Assembly: GCA_947259925.1 (NCBI GenBank)
Contig: CAMYOG010000021.1
Location: 1-62,177 of the forward strand
Reading direction: 5' to 3'
DNA: 62,177 bases
Source of the DNA: Thermoanaerobaculia bacterium
GTDB taxonomy: Bacteria; Acidobacteriota; Thermoanaerobaculia; Multivoradales; JAHEKO01
A program made the position numbers and the translations under genes. Numbering within the stretch: position 1 is the first letter of the stretch; each line of letters starts with the position of its first letter. The notes under the pieces are model-generated. The model saw nothing but the letters and a program-made list of their open reading frames with translations, had not been told where the DNA came from and did no database searches. Shown one piece after another: positions 16,424 through 25,864 of this stretch.

Positions 16424-18703
16424 CTAGTGCGGCTGTGCGGCAGGGCGCTTGTCGACCTTGGCGATCAGCCCGCGCAGCGCCTTCTCGTCGGGCTCGAGCA
16501 GCTCCTTGATCCCGTCGAGGTTCACCGTGGCCACGATGATGTGGCCGATCTCGTCGTGGACCTCGGTAAAGACGCCATGGTCCTTCATCTTGGCGGTCTG
16601 GTAGCGGTTGTCTTCGGTCGGGCTGACGTAGTGGACCGAGGTCGCCCTGTAACGGTGGACCAGGAAGAGGTGGATGAGCGTCATCAAGCGCTTCATCCGC
16701 AACTCCTCGGCGAACGTGTTCTGGTCGCGCACCGAGAGGAACCTCCGCCCCCGGCGGTCCTTGATCGGATTGAAGATGACGTTGGCGAGCGGCTCGGGAT
16801 CCTTCCCCTGGATCTGCAGCTCGAGCAGCTCGGAGCCGGCGCGGTGCGGCCGCAGGCCGACGCGCAGGCCACCGGGCAGGTCGTACTGCTCGGTCCAGAT
16901 CGCCAGCCAGCCCTCGAGCAGGCTCACCGGCACCTCGGTCTGCACGAGGTGCTGGAACTGGGTCGAGCCCTTCCCCATCGCCTTGGTGGTCGCGGTGCGG
17001 CCGGAGGTCGCCATCAGGGCGCCGTCGAATCGCGGTCCGCCGACCAGGCTCTGCGGCGTCTTGTACGGCGACTCGACCAGCCGAAGCTTGCGCTGCAGCC
17101 GGGCCAGCGCCAGCATGCCGTCCTGCTGCAACGCGGTAGCGAACTCCTCACCGGCCAGACCGTCGACCTGGTGGCCGCCGTAGGTGATGAAGTTGAAGAC
17201 GTAGCCGAGCTTGCCCAGCTCTTCCGGGAAGGCGCGCATCTCGTCGTCGGACATGCCGGTCGTGTCCCAGTTGAACGACGGCGACAGGTTGTAGGCGAGC
17301 ATCTTGTCGGGGTAGCGCGCGTGGATCGCCTCGGCGAACTCGCGGGCGTCCTTCAGATCGGCGGTCTTGGTCTCCATCCAAAGGATGTCGGCGAACGGCG
17401 CGACCGCCAGCGACTTCCCGATCGCGTAGTCGAGGCCGCCCCGGATCTGGGCGAAGCCCTCGGGGGTCCGCACCACGCCGGACTCCCAGTAGATGTCGAC
17501 ACCGAGTGCCAGCGCCTTGCGCTTGGCGGTGGCCAGCGACGAGCGGCCGGCGAGCTCCTGCCACTCCCCGACCGTCATGTCGAAGCTCTCGCCCTCGGCG
17601 ATGCGCAGCTCGAGGATGTCGGCGACCGCCTCGCCGTAGGTCTTGAGACCGGCGTCGGCCTCCCAGGCTACGACCATGGCGGTAGCGACCTGGTCGAGCG
17701 CGACGACCGCGGCCACCTCGCCCTGGCGGACCCGCTCGACGCACTCTTCGAGCACCTGCATCACCCCGGAGGTCGCCAGCCAGTCGTTCGCCGCCTCGTA
17801 CTGCTCCGGTGAGAGCGCGTAGAGCAGGTGGCCGTTCAGCTCTTCGACTCCAGAGTCGTAGAACGCCTTGTGGATCGCCAGCGAGCAGTCCCTGTAGGCG
17901 GGCAGATCGGCATTGGTCGCGCCGAGAATGAACGGTTGATCCCGCTCGTCGCTGCCGCCGTCGAGCAGGGTCGCGGCCTCGGCGTCGGTGCGCGCGACGA
18001 TGAGCCCCGGCACCCGCATGATGTCGAGCTGGAAGCGGGCGGCGTTCAGACGCTTGATCTGCTCGTCGACCGGTACCAGGACCTTGCCTCCCTGGTGACC
18101 GCACTTCTTGCTGCCCGGTCGCTGGTCCTCGATGTGGTAGCCGGGCACGCCGGCTTCGGCGAAGCGACGCACGAGGTTGCGCACGTGGGCTTCGCCGCCG
18201 TGGCCGGTATCGGCGTCGGCGATGATGAACGGACGGAAGTCGTGGACCGGCGTCGCCTGCCGCTCCTCGTCGGTCATCCGCGAGCGCGCGTAGGTCTGAT
18301 TCTTGTCGGCCGCGAGCAGAGCGCGCACCAGGACGGCGGCTTCGTTCGGCACCTGGCTGAGCGGGTAGCTCGCCAGGTCGGCGCCCGGGTCCTCGTCGAG
18401 CGAGCCCTTGGCCGACGTCGCCCAGCCGCCGAGGTAGATCGCCTCGATTCCGAGGCGCTTCATGGTCACCGCCTGCCCGGGGGAGTACGGACCGAAGGTA
18501 GTGATGCCCTGCTTCTGGTCGAACAACTCACGCAGCCTCTCGAAGAAGGCGTCGGCGGCGTCGTGCGCGACCGGATACTCGGCCCGGATCGTGCCTTGCT
18601 GCGCGGCCACCTGGGCCGGCGAGTAGAGGCGGGAGATGCCTTCGAAGCGCGGTCGGTCGAACCACTCGCGAGCTCTGGCGACCTTCTCGTCGTACGAACT
18701 CAT
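16424..18703 (-). CDS. aceA: isocitrate lyase, long ICL2-type
   Basis: The enzyme cleaves isocitrate to glyoxylate and succinate. The catalytic core is clear: [12 protein letters not shown] (Mg site), the active-site loop KKCGHQGGK containing the nucleophilic Cys, [10 protein letters not shown], and [13 protein letters not shown]. At 759 residues it is much longer than the ~430-530 residues of common lyases and matches the ICL2/AceA2 form, which carries a large insert in the core and a separate C-terminal domain (here roughly residues 590-759). In Mycobacterium ICL2 that domain binds acetyl-CoA and activates the enzyme; whether this holds here is inference. The start overlaps the aceB stop by four bases (ATGA), indicating translational coupling. 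Confidence 0.95.
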   Translation of the reverse strand: MSSYDEKVARAREWFDRPRFEGISRLYSPAQVAAQQGTIRAEYPVAHDAADAFFERLRELFDQKQGITTFGPYSPGQAVTMKRLGIEAIYLGGWATSAKGSLDEDPGADLASYPLSQVPNEAAVLVRALLAADKNQTYARSRMTDEERQATPVHDFRPFIIADADTGHGGEAHVRNLVRRFAEAGVPGYHIEDQRPGSKKCGHQGGKVLVPVDEQIKRLNAARFQLDIMRVPGLIVARTDAEAATLLDGGSDERDQPFILGATNADLPAYRDCSLAIHKAFYDSGVEELNGHLLYALSPEQYEAANDWLATSGVMQVLEECVERVRQGEVAAVVALDQVATAMVVAWEADAGLKTYGEAVADILELRIAEGESFDMTVGEWQELAGRSSLATAKRKALALGVDIYWESGVVRTPEGFAQIRGGLDYAIGKSLAVAPFADILWMETKTADLKDAREFAEAIHARYPDKMLAYNLSPSFNWDTTGMSDDEMRAFPEELGKLGYVFNFITYGGHQVDGLAGEEFATALQQDGMLALARLQRKLRLVESPYKTPQSLVGGPRFDGALMATSGRTATTKAMGKGSTQFQHLVQTEVPVSLLEGWLAIWTEQYDLPGGLRVGLRPHRAGSELLELQIQGKDPEPLANVIFNPIKDRRGRRFLSVRDQNTFAEELRMKRLMTLIHLFLVHRYRATSVHYVSPTEDNRYQTAKMKDHGVFTEVHDEIGHIIVATVNLDGIKELLEPDEKALRGLIAKVDKRPAAQPH

Positions 18704-20610
18704 GTCTTCCCTCCGGTATCAACAGGCATGAAATCCAGATTCTCGGTGATGCGACGTCCGTCGCTCCGAAAGCCCTCCATGAACCGCCCGATCCGCTGCC
18801 GGGCCTCGGCGAGGTCATGGTTGCCGAGATTCAAGTTCAGGAGATCGATGTACCAGGGCAGCTTGATCGAGTCGCCGAGGTAGGCCTCGACGATCTCGCG
18901 CACGATCGGCAGGGTGGTCTGCTTCGAGTCGTCGTGGACGTCCCGATCGCTCGCTCCGAGGAGCTTCTGGTGCTCTTCGCGGAGCAGCCCCTCGAGCAGC
19001 TCCGGCGTCAGGCGATCGCCGGCGGCGATCCCGGTCTCGGCGTCGTCCTCGGTGAAGCGGGCGTCTTTGTGCAACCACTCCCAGAGGATCGACATCCGGA
19101 TCTCTCCGGTCGCCATGTCTTCCATCAGATACAGGACGCCGTCGTCACCGAAGAAGTCGGCCGGCTTGAGGGCGGCGGCCTGGAAGCCTCGCCCGAACGC
19201 GTTGCCGTACTGAAGCGCCACGCTCAGCAGATCGCGAGCGCCCAGCACGGTCCTCGGTGCCGGCTCGAGCAGGAAGAGGCCGTCCGCGTCGGCCTCGTCG
19301 TAGGTCAGCGGTGGAAACGACCTGCCCAGCTGGTTGTCTTCGCTCACCCGCTCCCACACCGGCCGCACGATGTGCACCATCTTCCAGTGCGCGACCCACT
19401 TGCCGCTCGCCCCTTCGCGCTGCTCGCGCTCGGCGCCAGCGACCGCCCGCGCCATTCCCGCCTCGACGCCGTCTTTCGAGCCGACCGGGATGTTCGGCTC
19501 CATGCCGCCCTGCCAGAGGGCATAGCGGCCGTTGCGGTCCGGGGTGTTGACGGCGCGGCGCACTCGATCCTCGTAGTGGCGCATGTAGCCGTAGGTCATC
19601 ACCACGGCGTCGATGTTTGGATTGATGAACTCCGGATCCCAGGCCATCGCGTCGCTGACGCTGTTGATGTAGTCCCAGCGCCCGGTGTTGTAGCCGACGA
19701 AGTGCTTGCCGAGCGCGGCCCGGATCTCCATCAGCTGGAACGACGCCTCGACCTGCTCGACCAACACGTACGCCTTGATGGCGCCGGTCGGCAGACCGAG
19801 ATGGTCCTCGAGCGCAGTCAGGATCCGGTTCCAGAGCGCCGCCTCGGCCGCCACCTGGATCTTCGGCAGATAGAGCACGATCGACGAGCCGGCCGCGCGC
19901 AGGGCCGCTGCGTTGTTGACCACGTAGAGAGCGGCGTCGACGATCGAGGCCGAGAAGCCCAAGCCGTCCGCCGCTCGCAGGTGGCGATCGTCCAGGTGGA
20001 GCCCGCGCGCCCGGTAGATCTTGGTGGTGAAGTCGAGCTGCCGGCGCCAGTCGGCGATGATCTCGTGGCCGAAAAAGCCGTTCGCCCACTCGTTCATCTG
20101 CGCGGCGACCGTTTCGGCGACCTCGAGGAACATCTCGTCGCCGGCGATCGCCAGCTTCAGATTGCGCTGATTGTCGAGCGACATCGTGTCGAGCTGGCCG
20201 AGTGCGTCCTCGCCGTCGAACATCCAACCGTCGGCACCCGACAGGAGCGCATAGGCGACGTTGCGGATGCTGCTCTCGAGCGACGCGCGCGGCCTCGCTC
20301 CCGGTCCCGTCCCCTGGATCCACTGTCGCTCGAGGTCGTCCGGGATCTCGGCGCCGTCGAACTCGCCCGCCCGCGCCTCACGCACGGTCAGCTCGGTCCC
20401 CGGCACCCGTGCATCCGGATCGAGAAACTCGATCCGCCGCCCCTCTTCGGCTCTCGAGCGCCGGCGCGCGAGGCGCGCCGACATCAGCTCGCGGCGATAG
20501 TTTTCGAGCGGCGCCAGGGCCGCGATGGCGTCGAGCGCCGCCGAGGTCAAGACGTCACCGTAGGCCTCGGCGACTCCGTCGCGAATCTCGACTACGCCGT
20601 CTGGACTCAT
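18700..20610 (-). CDS. aceB: malate synthase, isoform A-like
   Basis: Malate synthase condenses glyoxylate with acetyl-CoA to malate, the second step of the glyoxylate shunt. Family signs include the [20 protein letters not shown] region (Mg-binding acidic residues), [34 protein letters not shown], and the signature [18 protein letters not shown] with the catalytic NxGRWDY pattern. The C-terminal helical domain contains [17 protein letters not shown]. At 636 residues it is somewhat longer than E. coli AceB (about 530). It is the first gene of aceB-aceA-aceK and begins 109 nt downstream of an outer-membrane protein gene on the same strand. AGGCAGGG precedes the start. Confidence 0.93.
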   Translation of the reverse strand: MSPDGVVEIRDGVAEAYGDVLTSAALDAIAALAPLENYRRELMSARLARRRSRAEEGRRIEFLDPDARVPGTELTVREARAGEFDGAEIPDDLERQWIQGTGPGARPRASLESSIRNVAYALLSGADGWMFDGEDALGQLDTMSLDNQRNLKLAIAGDEMFLEVAETVAAQMNEWANGFFGHEIIADWRRQLDFTTKIYRARGLHLDDRHLRAADGLGFSASIVDAALYVVNNAAALRAAGSSIVLYLPKIQVAAEAALWNRILTALEDHLGLPTGAIKAYVLVEQVEASFQLMEIRAALGKHFVGYNTGRWDYINSVSDAMAWDPEFINPNIDAVVMTYGYMRHYEDRVRRAVNTPDRNGRYALWQGGMEPNIPVGSKDGVEAGMARAVAGAEREQREGASGKWVAHWKMVHIVRPVWERVSEDNQLGRSFPPLTYDEADADGLFLLEPAPRTVLGARDLLSVALQYGNAFGRGFQAAALKPADFFGDDGVLYLMEDMATGEIRMSILWEWLHKDARFTEDDAETGIAAGDRLTPELLEGLLREEHQKLLGASDRDVHDDSKQTTLPIVREIVEAYLGDSIKLPWYIDLLNLNLGNHDLAEARQRIGRFMEGFRSDGRRITENLDFMPVDTGGKT

Positions 20611-20719
20611 ACGCCCTGCCTCATACTCCGTCGACCGTCGTGCCTACCGACCCGAAGCCTAGCAATTCATCTCTGGAGCTTCGCCACCCCAACGAGGTGG
20701 GAGTCGGTGGCAGAACGGC

Positions 20720-21211
20720 TCATCGCGCCCGGAACATCCAGCCGAAGAACAGCTTGGCCGAGTGCGCATCGCCGCCACCCAGGGCCAGCTCGAGAAAGAG
20801 CTCGCTGCTCCGGAACGCCCGCCAACCGATGCCACCGCTCAGGACCGGCGCGATCTCGATCTCGCTGTCGCTGCGCCGTCGCGGCAGATCGCGCTCGATC
20901 CAGGCCACCTGCACGCCGCCGCCGACATAGGGCTTGGCGCCGCTCGCGACCTCGAACCGATAGTGGATCGGCAGGGTCACACCGACGATGGTGTGATCGT
21001 CGCCCAGTCCGAGCTCGAGACTCGGCTGGAAGCCGACCCGGGGAGCGAGCTCGCCCAGATCCTGGTGGATTCCGAAGATGAACTGATCTGGGTCGTCGCC
21101 CAGTCCGACCCGGAACCCCCAGCCGTAGAAGCCGAGCTCCGCGGCCGCCACCGCCGGCAGGGCGAGAACCAGAAGGCATCCGATGATGAGGCTGCTACGC
21201 ATTCTCTGCAT
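20720..21211 (-). CDS. small predicted outer-membrane protein
   Basis: The product has 163 residues. It begins with a signal peptide (SLIIGCLLVLALPAVAAA), followed by a Gly- and aromatic-rich beta-strand pattern (LGFYGWGFRVGLGDD, YVGGGVQVAWIER, LFFGWMF), suggesting a small eight-stranded OmpA/OmpW-like barrel. The C-terminus is FRAR, so it lacks a terminal Phe. The start at 21211 follows GGGGAGTG; an alternative Met is three codons later. It lies between feoB (108 nt upstream) and aceB (109 nt downstream), all on the minus strand. No specific family is recognised. Confidence 0.6.
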   Translation of the reverse strand: MQRMRSSLIIGCLLVLALPAVAAAELGFYGWGFRVGLGDDPDQFIFGIHQDLGELAPRVGFQPSLELGLGDDHTIVGVTLPIHYRFEVASGAKPYVGGGVQVAWIERDLPRRRSDSEIEIAPVLSGGIGWRAFRSSELFLELALGGGDAHSAKLFFGWMFRAR

Positions 21212-21319
21212 ACCGTCACTCCCCGCTCCACCCCCAGAGCCCTGATCTCGTGCAGCCCGGGCCACCCCGTCACCGCACTCGCACAGCATCGCACAGTCGC
21301 GCGGGTCGCGGTCTAGGGC

Positions 21320-23347
21320 CTATGTCACTCCTGCTGCTTGCAGGAGTTGGAAGGTGATCAGCGCGCAGAGGTAGGCCAGTACGGTCATGTAGCCGAGCTG
21401 GAACAGAGGCCAGCGCCAGCCGCCGGTCTCGCGGCGGGTGATGGCCTGGGTCGACAGGCACTGCATCGCCAGGACGTAGAAGATCAGCAGGCTCGCCGCG
21501 GTGGCGGTGTTGAAGACCCGAGTGCCGTCACTCCGCTCGGCCTGCTGCAGGGTCTGGAGCAGCGATCGGGAGTCGGGGTCGGCACCGCTCTCGCCGACGC
21601 CGTAGACCACGGCGAGCGTCGAGACGATCACCTCGCGAGCCGCGAACGAGCTCAGGATCCCGACGCCGATCTGCCAGTCGAAGCCGAGCGGCCGCAACAC
21701 CGGCTCGATCGAGTGACCGATGCGGCCGGCGAACGAGTTGGCGAGCGCGTGCTGGCTGACCAGGCTCTCGGCCGAGCGCGTCAGCTCGGCCGCGGCGACC
21801 TCGTCGCCCGCGGAGCTCAGCCGCGCGGCCCGCTCCAGCATCGAGTGGGCTTCGGCCGGCGGGTCGGTGCCCGGAAAGCTGGCCAGCGCCCAGAGGACGA
21901 TCGAGACCGCCAGGATGATCGAGCCGGCCCGGCGCACGAAGATCCGCGCCCGATCCCACATGGTGAGCAGCGCGGTCTTCAGGCTGGGAAGCTTGTAGCT
22001 CGGCAGCTCGATCACCAGCGGACGGCTCTCCCCCGGCAGGATGGTGCCCTTGAAGACGAACGCCATCCCCAGGGCGGCGGCGATCCCGAGAGAGTAGGCG
22101 CCGGTGAACACGACCGCGGCGAGCACCGGCCGGTGGGGAAAGAGGAGCGCGGTCAGAATCGCGTAGACCGGGATGCGCGCCGAGCAGCTGAAGAGCGGCA
22201 GGACCAGCATGGTCACCAGACGGTCGCGCCGGTCCTCGATCACGCGGGTCGACATGATCGCCGGAATGGCGCACGCGTGCGCCGAGATCATCGGCACGAA
22301 CGCCTTGCCCGGCAGACCGACCCGTCGCATCAGGCGATCCATCACGAAGGCCGCACGCGCCAGGTAGCCGGTGTCTTCGAGCAGCGAGAGAAAGAAGAAC
22401 AGGATGCAGATCTGCGGCAGAAAGACCAGCACACCGCCGACGCCACCAATGACGCCCTCCACCAGCAGGCTCTTCAAGTAGCCGTCGGGCATCCAGGTGC
22501 CCAGCGCCACCCCCGCGGTGGCGAAGCCGCGATCGATCCAGTCCATCGGGAACTCGGCGACCCAGAAGATCAACGCGAAGACGGCGAACATGATGCCCAG
22601 GAACGCGGTGACCCCGACCCATGGATGGGTCAGCACGCGGTCGATCCGATCGGTGCGCCGGCCGTGAGCGGGCGACCGGCCGGCCGAGCAGCGCAGTCCC
22701 ACCTGCTCCGCCCAGTCGAAGCGCGCCTTGAAAGGACACCCCTCGCACTCTTCGGGTGACGGCACCCCTTCCAGGGGCGTCGGAGTCCACGGTCGGTGGA
22801 CCACCGACTCCAGGAGCCCGCGCAGCTCGGGGATGCCGCGGCCGGTACGCGCCACCACCGGTACCACCGGGCAGCCGAGCTCGGAGCCGAGACGCTCGAC
22901 GTCGACGTCGATCGCCGCCTGCTCGGCCAGATCGATCATGTTGAGGGCGACCACCACCGGCAGACCCAGCTCCAGGACCTGGCTCGCCAGGTAGAGATTC
23001 CGCTCGAGGTTGGTGGCGTCGATCAGCAGGACCACGAGATCGGGCTGTCGCTGGCCCGCCAGTCGTCCGAGCAGGGCATCGCGTACCAACTTCTCCTCGG
23101 GGTTCGTGCCGGAGAGGCTGTAGAGGCCGGGCAGGTCGAGCAGCCTGATCCGGTGCGCCGCGAGCCGGGTGTGTCCGACCCGTCGCTCGATCGTCGTGCC
23201 CGGGAAGTTGGCGGTCTTCGCTCGCAGTCCGGTGAGGGCGTTGAAGAGCGTCGTCTTGCCGGCGTTCGGATTGCCGATCAGAGCGACCAGAAGCTCGGAC
23301 CCGATTTCGGTCGCGGTACGTCCGACGCCAACACTCGTGCCGGTAAT
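21320..23347 (-). CDS. feoB: ferrous iron transporter FeoB
   Basis: FeoB is the inner-membrane GTP-dependent Fe(II) transporter. The N-terminal G domain shows G1 GNPNAGKTT (residues 25-33), G3 DLPG and G4 NMID. It is followed by the GDI linker and a multi-helix membrane domain with two Gate regions around conserved Cys (PLFSCSARIPVYAI and a second FSSFAAREVIVSTL-type segment). Length (675 residues) is normal. No in-frame ATG, GTG or TTG exists between the feoA stop and the G1 motif. A strong AGGAG at 23357-23361 points nine bases ahead to an ATT codon at 23347, taken here as the start. It forms an operon with feoA (17-nt gap). Confidence 0.9.
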   Translation of the reverse strand: MTGTSVGVGRTATEIGSELLVALIGNPNAGKTTLFNALTGLRAKTANFPGTTIERRVGHTRLAAHRIRLLDLPGLYSLSGTNPEEKLVRDALLGRLAGQRQPDLVVLLIDATNLERNLYLASQVLELGLPVVVALNMIDLAEQAAIDVDVERLGSELGCPVVPVVARTGRGIPELRGLLESVVHRPWTPTPLEGVPSPEECEGCPFKARFDWAEQVGLRCSAGRSPAHGRRTDRIDRVLTHPWVGVTAFLGIMFAVFALIFWVAEFPMDWIDRGFATAGVALGTWMPDGYLKSLLVEGVIGGVGGVLVFLPQICILFFFLSLLEDTGYLARAAFVMDRLMRRVGLPGKAFVPMISAHACAIPAIMSTRVIEDRRDRLVTMLVLPLFSCSARIPVYAILTALLFPHRPVLAAVVFTGAYSLGIAAALGMAFVFKGTILPGESRPLVIELPSYKLPSLKTALLTMWDRARIFVRRAGSIILAVSIVLWALASFPGTDPPAEAHSMLERAARLSSAGDEVAAAELTRSAESLVSQHALANSFAGRIGHSIEPVLRPLGFDWQIGVGILSSFAAREVIVSTLAVVYGVGESGADPDSRSLLQTLQQAERSDGTRVFNTATAASLLIFYVLAMQCLSTQAITRRETGGWRWPLFQLGYMTVLAYLCALITFQLLQAAGVT

Positions 23348-23364
23348 GAGTCGTATCTCCTTTT

Positions 23365-23634
23365 CTAGGCCTGGCCGAAAGCGTCGCCCGCACACGGCTC
23401 GACCAGGACCTGCGCGGCGAGGCGCGCCGAGACCCCCAGGCGAGTCCCCATGACCTTGAGGATCAGAGGGTCCCCGGCCTGGATCAACATCACCTTGCGG
23501 CCGAGGCAGACGCCCATCGACTTGAGCAGATCGACGTCGACCTCTCCCTCCCCGGCTGCGCGCACGATGCCGCAGTGACCCGGATCGATCTGATCCAGCC
23601 GTACCAGGCCCTCGATCTGTTCGGCGGCCGACAC
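23365..23634 (-). CDS. feoA: FeoA-domain iron transport protein
   Basis: FeoA is a small SH3-like cytoplasmic protein that supports FeoB. The 89-residue product fits the domain: RLDQIDPGHCGIVRAAGEGEVDVDLLKSMGVCLGRKV and GDPLILKVMGTRLGVSARLAAQVLV match the usual 'L..L..G..a.I..i...g....rL..lGl..G..v' pattern. The GTG start at 23634 has AGGGG eight bases upstream. It is followed by feoB after 17 nt. The promoter must lie between 23635 and the AT-rich palindrome shared with the divergent marR gene, so iron uptake may be under control of that regulator. Confidence 0.88.
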   Translation of the reverse strand: MSAAEQIEGLVRLDQIDPGHCGIVRAAGEGEVDVDLLKSMGVCLGRKVMLIQAGDPLILKVMGTRLGVSARLAAQVLVEPCAGDAFGQA

Positions 23635-23726
23635 ACGCTTGCCCCTGAAACTCTAGCAACGACGGGCTGTGAGCGGCCGACCCGATGGGGTGGTTCGGGG
23701 CGGGGGCGCGCTCGCTCCAAAGAGGA

Positions 23727-23756
23727 TTGCGTCCCCGCTATGACTTGCCCTAGACT
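23727..23756 (+). promoter_or_regulatory. putative promoter of the marR-kor-hdr operon
   Basis: A TTGCGT (23727-23732) and a TAGACT (23751-23756) are separated by 18 bases and resemble a housekeeping promoter. The expected transcription start falls just downstream, inside the palindrome, which would allow autorepression by the MarR protein. No Shine-Dalgarno precedes the marR ATG. This is inferred from spacing and similarity only. Confidence 0.35.
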
Positions 23757-23758
23757 TC

Positions 23759-23790
23759 GTTAACCAGGTTTAAATTTAATCCAGTTAACC
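23759..23790. promoter_or_regulatory. AT-rich palindromic operator candidate upstream of marR
   Basis: The segment reads GTTAACCAGGTTTAAA then TTTAATCCAGTTAACC, an imperfect dyad centred near 23774 with TTAACC/GGTTAA-like ends. It is strikingly AT-rich for this genome and abuts the marR ATG (23792). MarR-family dimers usually bind palindromes of this size at their own promoters. It also lies in the shared intergenic region with feoA, so it may control both directions. Confidence 0.65.
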
Positions 23791-23791
23791 A

Positions 23792-24409
23792 ATGTCGTCG
23801 AAACGCCAGCCAGCAACTGCTCCGTTGACGGACCGCAGTCACCTTCAGCTTCTCCGCTACTCGCACATCTTCGCTTCGGTGGTGCGCGAGCTGCTGGAGG
23901 TCAAGCTGCTGGCCGAGACGACCGAAGACCCGCTGACGCTCCCCCAGTTTCATCTACTCAAACTGCTGTCGGCCAACGGCCAACATCAGGTGGGAGAGGT
24001 TGCGGAGTTTCTGGGTGTGAGCGCTCCGGCGGCGACCAAGAACATCGACAAGCTGGAGCGGTTGGGGCTGGCGGCGCGCACCCCGTGTCAGGGAGACCGG
24101 CGCGCGACGCTCCTCTCCGCGAGCGCGCGCGGCCGCAAGCTGGTCCAGCGTTACGAGGAGCTCAAGACCGAGCGGCTGGCGCCGGTGCTGGAGTCGTTCA
24201 ACTCCACGGAGCTCGAGCAGTTGACGCGACTGCTGGAGCGTTTCTCGCTCACACTGATCCGAGCAGAGGAGCCCGAGCATGGAGGCCTCTGCCTCCGCTG
24301 TTCGGCGTACTACGACGAGAACTGTCCGGTGCAGCATCTTCAAGACGGCTGCCCGTATCAGGTGATTCGCGGCAGCAGATCCGAGAGTGCAACCGTAGCC
24401 GAGACGTAG
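23792..24409 (+). CDS. MarR-family regulator with Cys-rich C-terminal extension
   Basis: The 205-residue protein contains a MarR winged-helix domain (residues ~20-150): LTLPQFHLLKLL, then the recognition region GEVAEFLGVSAPAATKNIDKLERLGLAAR and the wing GDRRATLLSASARGRKL. Unlike ordinary MarR proteins it has a ~45-residue tail with four Cys (GLCLRCSAYYDENCPVQHLQDGCPY), arranged CxxC...C...C, which could bind Fe-S or Zn. It is the first gene of the operon, 13 nt before korD, and is divergent from feoAB. An AT-rich palindrome sits right at its start, so autoregulation and control of the ferredoxin-dependent operon, perhaps in response to iron or redox state, is likely. The sensing role is inference. 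Confidence 0.88.
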   Translation: MSSKRQPATAPLTDRSHLQLLRYSHIFASVVRELLEVKLLAETTEDPLTLPQFHLLKLLSANGQHQVGEVAEFLGVSAPAATKNIDKLERLGLAARTPCQGDRRATLLSASARGRKLVQRYEELKTERLAPVLESFNSTELEQLTRLLERFSLTLIRAEEPEHGGLCLRCSAYYDENCPVQHLQDGCPYQVIRGSRSESATVAET

Positions 24410-24422
24410 TCGGAGGTGACGA

Positions 24423-24701
24423 GTGCAAGGGGTCACGCAAACCAAATTCTGGCGGGAGCCCCTGGATAGCGACCAGGTCGAGGCGCCCCTCGGGCAGGTC
24501 TATATCATCAACGATCGCTGCAAGGGCTGCGAGTTCTGCGTCGAGTACTGCCCACGCGACGTACTCGAGATGTCGGACGAGTTCAACCGCAAGGGCTACC
24601 ACCCGCCGGTGGTGACCAAGGAGGGCGCCTGCGTGAACTGCAACCTGTGTGAGCAGATCTGCCCCGAGTTCGCCATCTTCACCCTGGAGGCGACATCATG
24701 A
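24423..24701 (+). CDS. korD: 2-oxoglutarate:ferredoxin oxidoreductase, ferredoxin-like delta subunit
   Basis: This small electron-transfer subunit has 92 residues and two 4Fe-4S motifs: CKGCEFCVEYCP and CVNCNLCEQICP. It would take electrons from the catalytic KorAB subunits. The GTG start at 24423 is preceded by GGAGGTGA. The stop overlaps the korA start by four bases (ATGA), giving tight coupling. The order korD-A-B-C is the common one for 2-oxoglutarate:ferredoxin oxidoreductases. Confidence 0.92.
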   Translation: MQGVTQTKFWREPLDSDQVEAPLGQVYIINDRCKGCEFCVEYCPRDVLEMSDEFNRKGYHPPVVTKEGACVNCNLCEQICPEFAIFTLEATS

Positions 24702-25864
24702 AAGCGGATCCGGCGGGCGTCCTGACCGGCGCCCATTACCTGGATGGCGACTTCGCCTGCGGCGAAGGGGCGATGGCGGCCGGCTGCCGCTTCGTGGCCG
24801 GCTACCCAATCACGCCTTCGACCGAGGTGGTCGAGCGGATCTCCCGGCGCTTCCCCACCATGGGCGGCACCTTCATCCAGATGGAGGACGAGCTTGCCAG
24901 CATGGCGGCGGTGGTCGGCGGGTCATGGACGGGCACCAAGTCGATGACCGTGACCAGCGGCCCCGGCTTCAGCCTGATGATGGAGAACATCGGCCTGGCG
25001 GCGATGATGGAGACCCCGTGCGTGGTCGTCAACGTCCAGCGCGGCGGTCCTTCGACCGGCCTGCCGACGATGGTCGGTCAGGCCGACATGATGCAGGCCC
25101 GCTGGGGGTCGCACGGCGACTACGAGGTGATCGCGCTGTCGCCGCAGTCGCCCCAGGAAGCGTTCGATCTCACCGTCGAGGCGTTCAACCTCTCGGAGAT
25201 CTACCGCGTGCCGGTGATGTTCATGATGGACGAATGCGTCGGCCACATGACCGAGCGGGTGGTGATCCCCGAGGCGGACGAGATCGAGGTCGTGCCGCGG
25301 CGGCTGACCGAGCAGTCGAAGGAGGAGTTCCTCCCCTATCGCCTGAACGGCCACCTGGTGCCGGAGTTCGCGCGCGCCGGCGACGGCTACCGTTTCCACA
25401 CCACCGGCCTGACCCACGACGAGCGCGGCTACCCGCTGATGAGCGCCGATTGCCAGGAGGCGTGCGTACACCGTCTGGTCGACAAGATCCGCGGCGCGGG
25501 CGACGACCTCACCCACATCGAAGAGGACGGAACCGACGACGCCGAGGTGGTGGTGATCAGCTACGGCATCACGGCGCGGGTGGCCCGGATGGCGATCACG
25601 ATGGCGCGCGAGCGGGGCGTACCGACCGGCTCGGTCCGGCTGATCGTGGTCTGGCCGTTCCCCGAGCGCGTGATCACTGAGCTCGCCGGCCGGGTCGCCG
25701 GGTTCGTCGTGCCGGAGCTCAACTACGGACAGATCTCGCTCGAAGTCGAGCGCCTCGCCGCCGGCCGCTGTCCGGTCTGGCACGTCGGTCACGGCGGCGG
25801 CACGGTCCACGATCCCGAAGCGATTCTCGAGAAGATCCTCGAGGCAGCGAAGGTGGCGGCATGA
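24698..25864 (+). CDS. korA: 2-oxoglutarate:ferredoxin oxidoreductase alpha subunit
   Basis: KorA, with KorB, oxidatively decarboxylates a 2-oxoacid (most likely 2-oxoglutarate) to the acyl-CoA and reduces ferredoxin; the reaction can be reversed by low-potential ferredoxin. The 388 residues include the pyrimidine-binding domain start GEGAMAAGCRFVAGYPITPSTEV, the catalytic Glu region QMEDELASMAAVVGGSW, TVTSGPGFSLMMENIG, and the RGGPSTGLPT motif that is characteristic of the KorA group. The domain II strand VVISYGITARVARMA is also present. It overlaps korD and korB by ATGA junctions. Specificity among 2-oxoacids is not provable from sequence alone. Confidence 0.93.
   Translation: MKADPAGVLTGAHYLDGDFACGEGAMAAGCRFVAGYPITPSTEVVERISRRFPTMGGTFIQMEDELASMAAVVGGSWTGTKSMTVTSGPGFSLMMENIGLAAMMETPCVVVNVQRGGPSTGLPTMVGQADMMQARWGSHGDYEVIALSPQSPQEAFDLTVEAFNLSEIYRVPVMFMMDECVGHMTERVVIPEADEIEVVPRRLTEQSKEEFLPYRLNGHLVPEFARAGDGYRFHTTGLTHDERGYPLMSADCQEACVHRLVDKIRGAGDDLTHIEEDGTDDAEVVVISYGITARVARMAITMARERGVPTGSVRLIVVWPFPERVITELAGRVAGFVVPELNYGQISLEVERLAAGRCPVWHVGHGGGTVHDPEAILEKILEAAKVAA

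Noticed and set aside
14534..17812. A 1092-codon open frame on the plus strand opposite aceK and aceA
   Set aside because: It is the antisense shadow of two strongly conserved enzymes in GC-rich DNA; its protein is Leu/Arg/Val/His-rich without domains.
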